Positions 16,477 to 26,000 of a DNA stretch of 28,070 nt are shown here, piece after piece (within the stretch, counting starts at the first letter, position 1; each line of letters opens with the position of its first letter). The notes below the pieces were generated by a model. It ran no database searches. It saw nothing but the letters and a program-made list of their open reading frames with translations, and was not told where the DNA came from. Source of the DNA: an uncultured Acidobacteriota bacterium (lineage in GTDB: Bacteria; Acidobacteriota; Terriglobia; Terriglobales; CAINCZ01); NCBI GenBank assembly GCA_903847195.1, contig CAINCZ010000088.1, positions 1-28,070 of the forward strand. The letters run 5' to 3'. Position numbers and translations under genes: made by a program.

Positions 16477-18509
16477 CACTGCTCTCCAACCTGGATGATC
16501 AGCTCACCCGTTTCCATGACGGTGCAGACATCGCCGGCAAACAGCACCGTGGTGGTTCCGTCTTCCTGCACGATCGCCGGTCCGTTGAAGGTGAAGCCGG
16601 CCCGCAAGGCCTCGCGGCGGTAGACGGGGGCGTTCACGGGCTTCGTGCCCTTGAAGTAAACCTCGCGGCTGGTGTGCGGCACATCGGCGGCGGGCGGGGC
16701 CAGGCGCGGGAAGTTCAGCTTGGCGCGCTTGCCGGTGACCGCCAGCCGGGCGTTGATCATCTCGACCGGCTCGCCCGGCGAGTGGTGCGCGTAGCGTTGC
16801 TCGTAGAGTTGATCGAAGTTGGCGCGGATGGTCTTCCAGTCGCCCGAGCGCAGCTGCTCGAGCGTGACCGGCACCTGCATGGTGAACTCCTGCCCGAGGT
16901 AGCGGATGTCGAGATTGATCTCGTGCTGCACGTCTTGCGTCTGCTGCAACGCCGAGCTGGCCTCGGCGACCATCTCCTCATAGACGGCGAGCAGCTTCTT
17001 GAAGTCGAGGCCGCTCAGTTCGCCGTAGTATGTGCGGATGAAGTCGTGGCGCTCGTCGGCCATCAGCATGCCGAGGGCCGAGAACTGCGACGGGAACAGG
17101 GGGATGATCACGGTGGGCACGTGCAGCTCACGCGCGATGGGCAGCACGTGGAGCGGCCCGGCGCCGCCGGAGGCCACCAATGCGAACTCGCGGGGATCGA
17201 ATCCCTTGGCCACCGACACCTCGCGCACAGCCAGCGACATCTTCAGGATGGCGATGTCGAGGATGGCCTGCGAGGCGCTGATGACGTCGAGGCCGAGCGG
17301 GTCGGCGATCTTCTCTTTCACGCCGCGGCGGGCAGCTTCGGCGTCGAGGTCCATCTTGCCGCCGAGGAAATCCCTGGGGTTGAGCCGGCCAAGGACGACG
17401 TTGGCGTCGGTGATGGTAGGCTCGGTGCCGCCGCCCATGTAGCAGATGGGGCCGGGATCGGCACCGGCGCTCTGCGGTCCGACTTTGAGGGCGCCGACTT
17501 CGTCGATCCAGGCAATGCTGCCGCCGCCCGCGCCGACTTCCACCACGTCCACGACCGGCTCCATAACGGGGTGGCCGCTGGCGTAGCCGCCGATGTAGTA
17601 GCCACCGGCGCGGCTCGGTTCGCCGTTCTGGATGAGGCTGGCCTTGGTGGTGGTGCCGCCCATGTCGAAGGCGATGGCGTTGGGATAGCCCAAGGCGCTG
17701 GCGACACGGGCCGAGGCGATGATGCCGCCGACGGGACCGGACTCCATCATGGCCACGGGGCGGTCGGTGGCGACCTCGGCGGTCATGACGCCGCCGTTGG
17801 AGCGCATGATGCGCAGGTTGCCCTTGAAACCGACTTCCTTGAGGCGCGAGTTGAGACGGCGCACGTAGCCGCCGATCTTGGGTCCGATGTAGGCGTTGAC
17901 CACGGTGGTGGACATGCGCTCGAACTCGCGGTACTCGCGCATGATCTCGTGCGAGAGCGACACGTAGGCATTGGGCAGCGCCTTGCGGATGGCTTCGCCC
18001 ATGATCTTCTCGTGCTCCGGATTGGCGTAGGAGTGGAGGAAGCAGACGGCGACGGCTTCGGTGCCCTCGGCGGCGAGGAAGTCGCAGACCTCCTGCACGT
18101 TCTCTGTCCTGAGCGGCTTGTAGACTTCGCCGGTGGCGAGCAGGCGCTCGGAGACTTCGCGCGTCAGGCGGCGCGAGACCAGCGGCCGGTGACGGCGGAA
18201 GAGCAGGTTGTAGGACTCGGGGCGGTTGCCGCGGCCAATGATATAGACGTCGCGGGTGCCCTCGGTCACCACCAGCCCGGTTTTGGCGCCGGTGCGCTCA
18301 ATCAGGGTATTGATGGCTTGCGTCGATCCGTGGATCAACTCGCCCGCCGCCGAGCAGTCCACGCCGCTCTTGTGCAGGCAGTCGATGATGCCCTGCACCA
18401 GATCGGACGGCGTGGTCAGGCTCTTGGATTCCACAAAGGTACCCTTCTGATCGTCGAAGCCCATCAGGTCAGTGAAGGTACCGCCAATGTCGATTGCAAT
18501 CGTAATCAC
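16476..18509 (-). CDS. hyuA: hydantoinase A/oxoprolinase family subunit (HyuA)
   Basis: 677 residues from a GTG at 18509, chosen because the conserved start ITIAIDIGGTFTDLMGF follows directly and GAGGA lies about eight bases ahead; a GTG at 18581 adds 24 residues of no family likeness. The N-terminal nucleotide-binding motif DIGGTFTD is followed by HGSTQAINTLIER, then the second ASKHA-type half with IAFDMGGTTTKASLI and VEVGAGGGSIAWID (about 275-345), and LVASGGAGPLHVLPIARE. These are the ATP-binding signatures of the hydantoinase A family. It pairs with HyuB, coupled by a one-base overlap. The operon is isolated, with no transporter or amidohydrolase beside it, so the substrate is open. Confidence 0.93.
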   Translation of the reverse strand: MITIAIDIGGTFTDLMGFDDQKGTFVESKSLTTPSDLVQGIIDCLHKSGVDCSAAGELIHGSTQAINTLIERTGAKTGLVVTEGTRDVYIIGRGNRPESYNLLFRRHRPLVSRRLTREVSERLLATGEVYKPLRTENVQEVCDFLAAEGTEAVAVCFLHSYANPEHEKIMGEAIRKALPNAYVSLSHEIMREYREFERMSTTVVNAYIGPKIGGYVRRLNSRLKEVGFKGNLRIMRSNGGVMTAEVATDRPVAMMESGPVGGIIASARVASALGYPNAIAFDMGGTTTKASLIQNGEPSRAGGYYIGGYASGHPVMEPVVDVVEVGAGGGSIAWIDEVGALKVGPQSAGADPGPICYMGGGTEPTITDANVVLGRLNPRDFLGGKMDLDAEAARRGVKEKIADPLGLDVISASQAILDIAILKMSLAVREVSVAKGFDPREFALVASGGAGPLHVLPIARELHVPTVIIPLFPSQFSALGMLMADERHDFIRTYYGELSGLDFKKLLAVYEEMVAEASSALQQTQDVQHEINLDIRYLGQEFTMQVPVTLEQLRSGDWKTIRANFDQLYEQRYAHHSPGEPVEMINARLAVTGKRAKLNFPRLAPPAADVPHTSREVYFKGTKPVNAPVYRREALRAGFTFNGPAIVQEDGTTTVLFAGDVCTVMETGELIIQVGEQ

Positions 18510-18908
18510 TCGCTCATCCTCACTTCGTAAAAGCTGCGGCCATGCGCTCCAAGGCGCTGCCGGATCGGGACCGCTTACCACCCTCGCATCAGGCCAGACA
18601 CGCCGACACGTTACTTACAAACGCTATCGAGGCTACGGCCCCACATCATAGGCGAGCCGGGGTCGCGCTTTTGTATCGGCCAACACAATCCGCCGGACAA
18701 TTCCGGCCATCATACCCGAGGTTTGCCGGGCCCGCATCCGAGTTTACGCCGGCGTGGGGAAGAGAGCGGCAGGCAAAGCGGCAAACGGAATGTCAGCCGG
18801 TGAGCCGAACGAGTCCGCACTTGACTTTATCCCCGGAAAAACATGAACTCTCAGAGATAGCCGGGCGGAAACGTGTGTGCGCGGCAGCGCGGAGCCGGGA
18901 GAGCCTGA
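18510..18908. other. divergent intergenic region between hyuA and the pyruvyl transferase gene
   Basis: About 400 bases without a credible gene. On the minus strand a TATGAT (near 18650) could be the hyuA -10. A small inverted repeat gccgga-caat-tccggc occurs at 18692-18707 and could be a regulator site. On the plus strand ttgact near 18822 is a possible -35 without a good -10. Confidence 0.4.
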
Positions 18909-20228
18909 GTGAATACCACGGCGGCATCCACTGAGCGAACCAAAGCAGCGGGGGTGAACGAGAGCGAGCGGGCATCGCCGGCACACGGAGATCGCGCGCT
19001 GCGCTTCCTGCTGGCCGGCAACAGCGCTTACCTCAATCGCGGGTGTGAGGCCATTCTGCGCGGCACGTGCGCCATCCTGCGCCGGAGCTTCGGGCCGCGC
19101 GTGAGCTTTGTTTCGGCGGAGTTTTCCTGGAAGGGACAGGCCCAGGAGGCGGACACGGAATCGGATCCCGCCGTCCGGCACGTACCAATCTCGTACCCGC
19201 GGTACTCGAAGGCCTGGTGGCTCCATCAGTGTGACCGGCGGCTGGGATTGCACACCGAAGGGAAGTATTACTTTGTGCGGCGCGAGGTCGCCGGCATGCA
19301 GGCTTCACTCCAGGTGGGCGGAGACAACTACTCGCTCGATTACGGGCGCCCGCACGGCCATTTCGATCTGGACGACTACTTGCTGGGCAAGGGCCTGCCG
19401 GTCTTCATCTGGGGAGCGTCGGTCGGACCCTTCGACGCCGATCCGGAGTTTGCCCCCGTGGCCAAAGCCCACCTCAACAAGCTGACTGGCATCTTCGTCC
19501 GCGAGACGAGGTCATACGACTACCTGCGGCGATGGGGTTTGACGGCCCCGATCCACCTGGTGGCCGATCCGGCGTTTGCCCTGCGGCCCGAAGCTCCAGC
19601 GGGCGAAGTGCCACTGCTATCGGGACCGGGGCCGGGACCGATCGGGCTTAACTTCAGCAGCCTGATGGCGCGTTACGTGACCGGGGGCAACGTCGAGGCG
19701 TGGACTGACTGGTGCGTCGAGGCGGTGATCCGGATCATGCGGGCGCGGGGAGAGAACATCCTGCTGGTGCCGCATGTCTTTGGGGCGCCGCACGACGATG
19801 AGGTGTTTTTGACGGAGGTGGCCGCGCGGGTGCAACGGAAAACCGGCACGGCGATCCCGGTGACCGGCCATGAGCTTTCGGCGGCGCAGCTCAAGTGGGT
19901 TATTTCGCGCTGCTCGGTCTTTGTCGGCGCCCGGACGCACTCGACTATTGCCGCCTTTTCCAGCCAGGTGCCGACGCTGAGCCTTGCCTACAGCGTCAAG
20001 GCGAAGGGGTTGAACCAGGACATCCTGGGCACGCTCGATTACTGCATTGATCCGAGAGACATGACGCCCGAAACCATCGCTGGCCGGACGTGCCGGCTGG
20101 CGGAGCAGGCACCGGAGGTCCGCGAGCGGCTGGCGGCAACGATTCCTGCGATCGAAAGCCGGGCGTTTTCGGCCGGCGACATCCTGGCGGAGGCGCTGGA
20201 TGCGCGCGAGCGCGGGCGCACACCGTAA
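18909..20228 (+). CDS. polysaccharide pyruvyl transferase family protein
   Basis: 439 residues, GTG start with GGGAGAG ahead. After a polar N-terminus (about 30 residues) the PF04230 fold begins: FLLAGNSAYLNRGCEAILRG, then ASLQVGGDNYSLDYG, PVFIWGASVGPFD and IFVRETRSYDYLRRWG. The second half holds GPIGLNFSSLM, ILLVPHVFGAPHDDEVFL and CSVFVGARTHSTIAAFSSQVPTL in pieces. The family (CsaB, WcaK, AmsJ) transfers pyruvate from phosphoenolpyruvate to sugars of cell wall or exopolysaccharide. GARTHSTIAA is the conserved C-terminal His segment. No glycosyltransferase or polymer export gene lies beside it, so the acceptor is unknown. It seems cytosolic. The gene appears monocistronic, followed by a REP-like element. 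Confidence 0.88.
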   Translation: MNTTAASTERTKAAGVNESERASPAHGDRALRFLLAGNSAYLNRGCEAILRGTCAILRRSFGPRVSFVSAEFSWKGQAQEADTESDPAVRHVPISYPRYSKAWWLHQCDRRLGLHTEGKYYFVRREVAGMQASLQVGGDNYSLDYGRPHGHFDLDDYLLGKGLPVFIWGASVGPFDADPEFAPVAKAHLNKLTGIFVRETRSYDYLRRWGLTAPIHLVADPAFALRPEAPAGEVPLLSGPGPGPIGLNFSSLMARYVTGGNVEAWTDWCVEAVIRIMRARGENILLVPHVFGAPHDDEVFLTEVAARVQRKTGTAIPVTGHELSAAQLKWVISRCSVFVGARTHSTIAAFSSQVPTLSLAYSVKAKGLNQDILGTLDYCIDPRDMTPETIAGRTCRLAEQAPEVRERLAATIPAIESRAFSAGDILAEALDARERGRTP

Positions 20229-20248
20229 CAAGAAATGCTGCCGGTTTT

Positions 20249-20328
20249 GTCATTCCGAACGAGCGCAGCGACTGAGGAAGCCGCTGTTTCCCCGCCGACA
20301 AGCAGATTCCTCGCCGCGCTCGGAATGA
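20249..20328. repeat. REP-like palindromic element, full copy
   Basis: The left arm begins gtcattccgaacgagcgcag and the right arm ends cctcgccgcgctcggaatga. The arms are imperfect reverse complements (about 25 paired positions with small gaps) around a loop of roughly 20 bases. It lies between two plus-strand genes. Half-copies occur at 13559 and 14413. Confidence 0.75.
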
Positions 20329-20489
20329 AAACCTCATGGGTCTGGTGTGGTGCAACTCCCCGGGCCGTGGCAAAATACAGCATCTTCCTTGCGAACGGAA
20401 GAGCGACGGAGATGCGGGGGAATGCCCGCTTCATCCCCGCGGAGCTATCCGGAGCAGCCGGACGGAGCCGCATTCTGTGAGGAAATCCA

Positions 20490-22196
20490 GTGAAAAGATT
20501 GTTGCGCACGAAGACGTTGTTATCCGCAGCCCTGGTTCTGGTGTTGATGAGCGGCTTATACGCCGTGGCACAGACCAGCAGCGACAAGCCCGACCTCCAG
20601 ATGGTCACCAAGATCCGCCAGGAGGGCTTCCGGAATACCAAGGTCATGGAGATCATGGCGGACCTCAACGACAAGTTGGGGCAGAGACTGACGGGGTCAG
20701 CGAACCAGAAGCGGGCCAACGAGTGGGCGCGTGACACGCTGACTTCGTGGGGACTGCAAAACGCGCATGTGGAAGCCTATCCGTTCGGCCGAGGATGGAG
20801 CACGAAGGGCGCGGAAGTCCGCATGACCGCTCCGGACGTTGTGCAGATGTATGTGATTCCCAAGGCGTGGACGCCGGGAACGAACGGCCTGGTCAAGGGA
20901 CAAGTGGTGCACCTGCGTGCGACCACCAAGGAAGATCTGGACAAACTGAAGGGCACGCTGGGCGGCAAGATCGTCCTGCTCGGGGAAGTGCGGGGCATTA
21001 AGCCAGGCACCGAGCCTGCGACCAAGCGGTATAACGAAAAAAGCCTCAGCGAAGTCGGCGTGTACAACATTCCGGGCGAGGGCTTTTCCGATCCGGGCGG
21101 ACGCACGTTCACCCGCGAGGACCTGGTACGGAGGTTCCAGTTCCAGCGCGAGTTGAACAAGTTCCTGACCAGCGAGAAGCCGGCACTCATCATCGAAGGC
21201 AGCCGCGGCGACAACGGATTGATCTTCGTCAGTGGCTCGCAGGCGTGGCGCAAGGGAGAGGCCGAAGGGTCGCCCTGGGTCTATATGGCGGCCGAGCATT
21301 ACAACCGCCTGGCCCGGCTGGCCGATCGCAAGGTTCCGGTGGAAGTGGAAGCGGAAGTGAAGGCTCAGTTTGACGACAGCAACAACGGCGACTCCTGGAA
21401 TACGGTCGCCGAGATTCCGGGCACCGACAAGAAGGACGAAATCGTAATGGTCGGCGCGCACATCGACTCGTGGCATGCCGGAACGGGGGCGACCGATAAC
21501 GGCGCCGGCGTTGGCGTCACGATGGAGGCGATGCGCATTCTGCAAAGCCTGGGCGTGAAACCCCGCCGCACGATTCGCATTGGACTTTGGGGCGGCGAAG
21601 AACAGGGGCTGCTGGGCTCGCGGGCGTATGTGAGCCAGTATTTCGGCAAGCGCCAGGAACCGCCGCGTCCGGCGGGAGCGCCCGACGATCTTCCCAGCTT
21701 CATGCGCGGCGAGCGGGGGACGCTGATCCTGAAGCCGGAGCAAGCCAAGATCTCGGCCTACTTCAACATCGACAATGGCACAGGGAAGCTGCGCGGCATC
21801 TACACGCAGGAGAATTCGGCTGTTTATCCGATCTTCCAGGCGTGGGGCGAACCCTTCCGCGATCTCGACTTCACGACGATCACGAACCGCAATACGGGGG
21901 GAACCGATCACCAGTCGTTTGACGCGGTCGGCATTCCCGGATTCCAGTTCATCCAGGACCCGGTCGAATATATGTCGCGCACCCACCACTCCAACATGGA
22001 TGTCTACGACCGGCTGCAGCGCGAGGACATGATGCAGGCTTCGGTCATTCTTGCGTCGTTCCTGTACAACACCGCCATGCGCGACGAAATGTTGCCGCGC
22101 AAGCCGCTGCCGAAAGATACGCAGATGGAGCAGCCGAAGGCAGAGCCTGCCAAGGACATCAAGCAGCCGGGGAAAGCCGCGAAGAAGAAGCCCTGA
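20490..22196 (+). CDS. exported M28 family zinc aminopeptidase with PA-type insert
   Basis: 568 residues, GTG start with GAGGA ahead. A signal peptide (residues 1-28, ending YAVAQ) is followed by a helical N-terminal segment, a PA-like insert (about 115-300) and the M28 catalytic domain. All zinc ligands are visible: His324 and Asp326 region (GAHIDSWH), Asp336 (ATDNGAG), Glu370-Glu371 (GGEEQGLLG, general base and ligand), Asp428 (NIDNGTG) and His499/500 (RTHHSNMD). This is the two-zinc arrangement of leucyl/glutamate carboxypeptidase-like M28 peptidases; the exact specificity is not readable. The C-terminus is a Lys/Pro-rich tail. It is probably periplasmic or secreted and used in peptide scavenging. 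A strong terminator follows, so it ends its transcript. Confidence 0.92.
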   Translation: MKRLLRTKTLLSAALVLVLMSGLYAVAQTSSDKPDLQMVTKIRQEGFRNTKVMEIMADLNDKLGQRLTGSANQKRANEWARDTLTSWGLQNAHVEAYPFGRGWSTKGAEVRMTAPDVVQMYVIPKAWTPGTNGLVKGQVVHLRATTKEDLDKLKGTLGGKIVLLGEVRGIKPGTEPATKRYNEKSLSEVGVYNIPGEGFSDPGGRTFTREDLVRRFQFQRELNKFLTSEKPALIIEGSRGDNGLIFVSGSQAWRKGEAEGSPWVYMAAEHYNRLARLADRKVPVEVEAEVKAQFDDSNNGDSWNTVAEIPGTDKKDEIVMVGAHIDSWHAGTGATDNGAGVGVTMEAMRILQSLGVKPRRTIRIGLWGGEEQGLLGSRAYVSQYFGKRQEPPRPAGAPDDLPSFMRGERGTLILKPEQAKISAYFNIDNGTGKLRGIYTQENSAVYPIFQAWGEPFRDLDFTTITNRNTGGTDHQSFDAVGIPGFQFIQDPVEYMSRTHHSNMDVYDRLQREDMMQASVILASFLYNTAMRDEMLPRKPLPKDTQMEQPKAEPAKDIKQPGKAAKKKP

Positions 22197-22213
22197 CCAT
22201 ACGGGGGTGCTTC

Positions 22214-22245
22214 GAGGCGAGGCCTTGGCCTCGCCTCTTTCTTTT
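22214..22245 (+). terminator. rho-independent terminator after the M28 peptidase gene
   Basis: The stem gaggcgaggcc-tt-ggcctcgcctc has 11 perfect base pairs and is followed by tttctttt. It lies 18 bases past the stop of the peptidase gene. Confidence 0.9.
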
Positions 22246-22334
22246 GAGTTCGCTTTTGCGTTCGGCTCTTACGCCCGGAGAATGCGGAATCGTGCAGCCG
22301 GGGCCGCGCGGTTCTGGCATATGATGAGGGGGCT

Positions 22335-22982
22335 ATGGACTGGGTTTTGAACGCCGCTGAAGTCAGGGTGCTGGGGTCGCTGGTCGAGAAGGAAGCGACG
22401 ACGCCGGAGTACTATCCGCTTTCTATGAACGCGCTCGTCAACGCGTGCAACCAGAAGTCGAGCCGCGATCCGGTCCTGAGCCTCGATGAAGACGATGTGA
22501 GGCTGGCCTTGCGCAATCTATCGGACAAGGGGCTGGCCGGGGCGGTCAGCAGCGCCGAGAGCCGGGTGCCGAAGTACGAACACCGCTTGCAGGAAGTATT
22601 CAATTTCACCCGGGGCGAGTCGGCGGTGCTCTGTGTGCTGCTGTTGCGCGGAGCGCAGACGCCCGGCGAGTTGCGGGCGCGCACGGAGCGGGCCCACCGG
22701 TTTGAAGAACTCAGCGATGTGCAATCCGCATTGCAGCATCTGATGCAGCGCCAGCCGCCGCTTGCCCAGGTGTTGCCCCGACAGCCGGGCTCCAAAGAGC
22801 CGCGCTACATGCATCTGCTCGCCGGGGCCGTAGCCGTAGCCGACCCTGCACCGCATCCCGTGAGCGCGGCGGTGATCCCGGCCGATCGCATCTCCGTTGT
22901 GCAAGACGCGATGCAGGCACTCGAAGAGCGAGTCGCAGAGTTGGAGCGGCAACTGGCTGAGTTTCGAAAGCTGCTGGAATAA
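22335..22982 (+). CDS. YceH family protein (DUF480)
   Basis: 215 residues, the usual length. It starts with LNAAEVRVLGSLVEKEATTPEYYPLS in pieces, followed by ALVNACNQKSSRDPV, both DUF480 signatures. Two winged-helix domains follow (about 1-85 and 90-165), with KYEHRL and GESAVLCVLLLRGAQTPGELR marking the second. The C-terminal helix (QALEERVAELERQLAEFRKL) is a predicted coiled coil. YceH is widely conserved, and its function is not established; the tandem winged helices suggest nucleic acid or protein binding. AGGGGG lies just ahead of the ATG, with a TATGAT ten bases before the start, which would be very close for a promoter. The gene converges with pyc. Confidence 0.9.
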   Translation: MDWVLNAAEVRVLGSLVEKEATTPEYYPLSMNALVNACNQKSSRDPVLSLDEDDVRLALRNLSDKGLAGAVSSAESRVPKYEHRLQEVFNFTRGESAVLCVLLLRGAQTPGELRARTERAHRFEELSDVQSALQHLMQRQPPLAQVLPRQPGSKEPRYMHLLAGAVAVADPAPHPVSAAVIPADRISVVQDAMQALEERVAELERQLAEFRKLLE

Positions 22983-23010
22983 CCGCGCCACCGATGCCCT
23001 CGCAACGGCG

Positions 23011-23052
23011 GCAACAAAACAGCGGTGCCGGAAGCCCTGTCCGGCACCGCTC
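23011..23052 (-). terminator. terminator hairpin between pyc and yceH
   Basis: The stem agcggtgccgga / tccggcaccgct (23021-23052) has 12 perfect base pairs and a 7-base loop. On the minus strand it is followed by GTTTTGTTGCC, so it serves pyc, whose stop is 17 bases away. On the plus strand the tail is cttacc and weak for yceH. Confidence 0.7.
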
Positions 23053-23068
23053 TTACCGACAGGCCCTG

Positions 23069-26000
23069 CTACTCAATGACGAGCAGCAGGTCTTTGGATT
23101 CGACATGTTGGCCTGACTTCACGAGCACCTGCTTCACCGTTCCGCCCACCGGCGAATAAACGGTGCTTTGCATCTTCATTGCTTCCATCACCAGCAGGCG
23201 GTCTCCCTTTTGGATCTTCTGGTTCAATTCAATCGCTACGATTGACACCACGCCGGGGATGGGTGCGCCGATTTGTCCGGCCTGCGCAGGATCAGCCTTG
23301 GGACGGACGGGGGCTTTCGCGTCCAGCTTGCGATCACGAACGGTAACCTCGCGGGGCTGCCCGTTCAATTCGAAGAAGACAATGCGGGTGCCGTCCGGAT
23401 GCGGGTCACCCACGGTGAGGAACTTGACGACCAGCGCCTTGCCGGATTCGAGTTCGACGTTGACCTCCGAGCCGCACTCCATGCCGTAATAGAACTGCGG
23501 TGTCGGAAGCACGTCGATGTCGCCCCAATTCTGGTGGTTGCGGGCGAACTTTACGAACACATCCGGATACATGAGATAGCTGAGCACTTCATCATGTGAA
23601 GGCTGGCGGCCGATCTTCTTCTTGACCGCAAGCGCGGTTTCAGCGAGGTCAACGGCCGGGAGCTTGGCGCCCGGGCGGCCACGCTGGGGCTTGGCGCCAC
23701 GCAGGATGATCTGCTGGATCTTCTTCGGCCAGCCACCATCGGGCTCGCCCAGCGACCCCATGAACATGTCGATGACCGAGGCCGGAAGCGTAAGGCTGTG
23801 ATCCGGTGTGAGCCGGCAGAACTGCTCGATCGTCATGTCATGGGTGACGAGGAAGATTGCCATGTCGCCCACGACCTTGCTCGACGGCGTGACCTTCACG
23901 ATGTCGCCAAAGGCCATGTTGACCTCGGCATAGGTGCGGGCAATTTCGTGCCAGCGCAGGCCGAGTCCCATGGACTCTGCCTGCTCTATCAGGTTGGTAT
24001 ATTGGCCGCCGGGCATCTCGTGGATGTACACCTCGGCGGTACCGGCCTTGGGACTGGTATCGAACGGCAGATAGTACTCGCGCACCGCCTCCCAGTAGTT
24101 GGCGCAATCATTGAGAGCGTCGAGATCCAATGCCGTATCGCGCTTCGTACGGGTCAGCGCAGCAACCACGGAGTTCAGGTTGGGCTGGCTGGTCTGGCCG
24201 CTCATGGAAGCGATGGCGCCGTCGGCGACATCCACACCGGCATCGGCCGCTTTGAGAATGGAGGCGGCGTTGAGTCCACTGGTGTCATGGGTATGGAAGT
24301 GGACCGGGATCTCAACTTCCTGACGAAGGGTCTTCACCAGCTTCTCGGCGGCATAGGGACGGCACAGGCCAGCCATATCCTTGATGGCGAGCATGTGGGC
24401 GCCCATGCGCTCGAGTTCCTTGGCCATGCGCACGTAGTAGTCGAGCGAATACTTATCGCGCTTGGGATCGAGGATGTCTCCGGTATAGCAGACGGCGGCC
24501 TCGCAAACGGAGTTGGTCTTGCGCACGGCCTGCATGGAAGCCTTCATGTTCGGCAGCCAGTTCAGCGAGTCGAAGATGCGGAAGATGTCGATGCCCTGCG
24601 CGGCAGATTCCTTGATGAACTCGGCCACCACGTTATCGGGATAAGCCGTGTAGCCAACGCCATTGGAAGCGCGCAGCAACATCTGGAAGCAGATATTGGG
24701 AATGGCTTCGCGCAGCTGGCGCAAGCGGGCAAAGGGAGACTCATGCAGGAAGCGCATGGCGACGTCGAAGGTCGCGCCGCCCCACATTTCCACACTGAAG
24801 AGGTTGTGCAGGCGATGCGCCACGAAGTTGGCGATCGCCATCATGTCGTAGGTCCGGACACGGGTGGCCAGCAGCGATTGGTGTGCGTCGCGAAACGTGG
24901 TGTCGGTAAGCAGCAGGCGGCGCTCGGAGCGCGCCCACTCCGCCAATCCCTTGGGACCAAGACGCTGTAATAGCTGCCGGGTTCCGTCCGGAGGAGCGCC
25001 GACAATGCGCGGCGGCACCGGTGCACGGTCCAGCCGCTTCGGAAAAGGCTTGCCGCTGACTGCCGGGTTGCCGTTGACGATCACATCGCCGAGATAGGCC
25101 AGCATGCGCGTCGCGCGATCGCGCTTGGGCGCGAATTGGAAGAGCGACGGAGTCTGCTCGATCCAGCGAGTGATCACCTGGCCGGACCTGAACTCAGCGT
25201 TGTTGACCACGTTCTCATGGAAGGCGATGTTGGTCTTGACGCCGCGGATACGAAACTCGCGCAAGCAGCGGTCCATGCGCTGGCATGCCTGCTCAAAATC
25301 GCTGCCCCAGGTGGTGACCTTCACCAGCAGGGAGTCGTAATAGGGCGTGATAACGGCATTTCCGTATGCGGAACCGCCGTCCAGCCGGACGCCGAATCCG
25401 GCGGGCGAGCGGTAGGTGGAAATCCGGCCGTAATCGGGGACGAAATTGTTGGCCGGATCTTCGGTCGTGATGCGGCATTGCAGCGCGTAACCGTAGAGCG
25501 GAATCTTCTCCTGCGCGGGCAGGTTCATCTCTTCCCCGTGAAGGGAGTGGCCCTGCGCGACCTGGATCTGCGCCCGCACCAGGTCGATGCCGGTCACCAT
25601 CTCGGTGACGGTGTGCTCCACCTGAATGCGCGGGTTGACTTCGATGAAGTACCACTTGCCGGAATCCGCATCGACGAGGAACTCTACGGTGCCCGCGTTG
25701 CGGTACCCCGCAGTGTGGGCGAGCTTGACGGCGGCGGCGTGCAACTCCACGCGAATGGTCGCATCGAGCGCCAGCGCGGGCGCAACCTCAACCACCTTCT
25801 GGTGACGGCGCTGCACCGAGCAGTCGCGTTCGTATAGGTGGAGGACGTGGCCGTGGTGATCCCCTAAAATCTGGACCTCGATGTGGCGGGCGCGCCGGAC
25901 GAAGCGCTCGATGAAAACCGCGTCGTTGCCGAAGGAGGCTGCGGCCTCGCGGCGAGCCTCCTCCAGCTTCCCGGCAAAGTCGGCAGGCTTGTCGACCACC

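Noticed and set aside
14722..18509. Acetone carboxylase operon
   Set aside because: The alpha/beta-like subunits could fit, but the required small gamma subunit is missing and both lengths suit the general HyuA/HyuB group.
16674..18530. 618-codon frame opposite hyuA and similar long frames opposite pyc and hyuB
   Set aside because: These are antisense shadows typical of high-GC genes; the sense frames carry clear family motifs and these have none.
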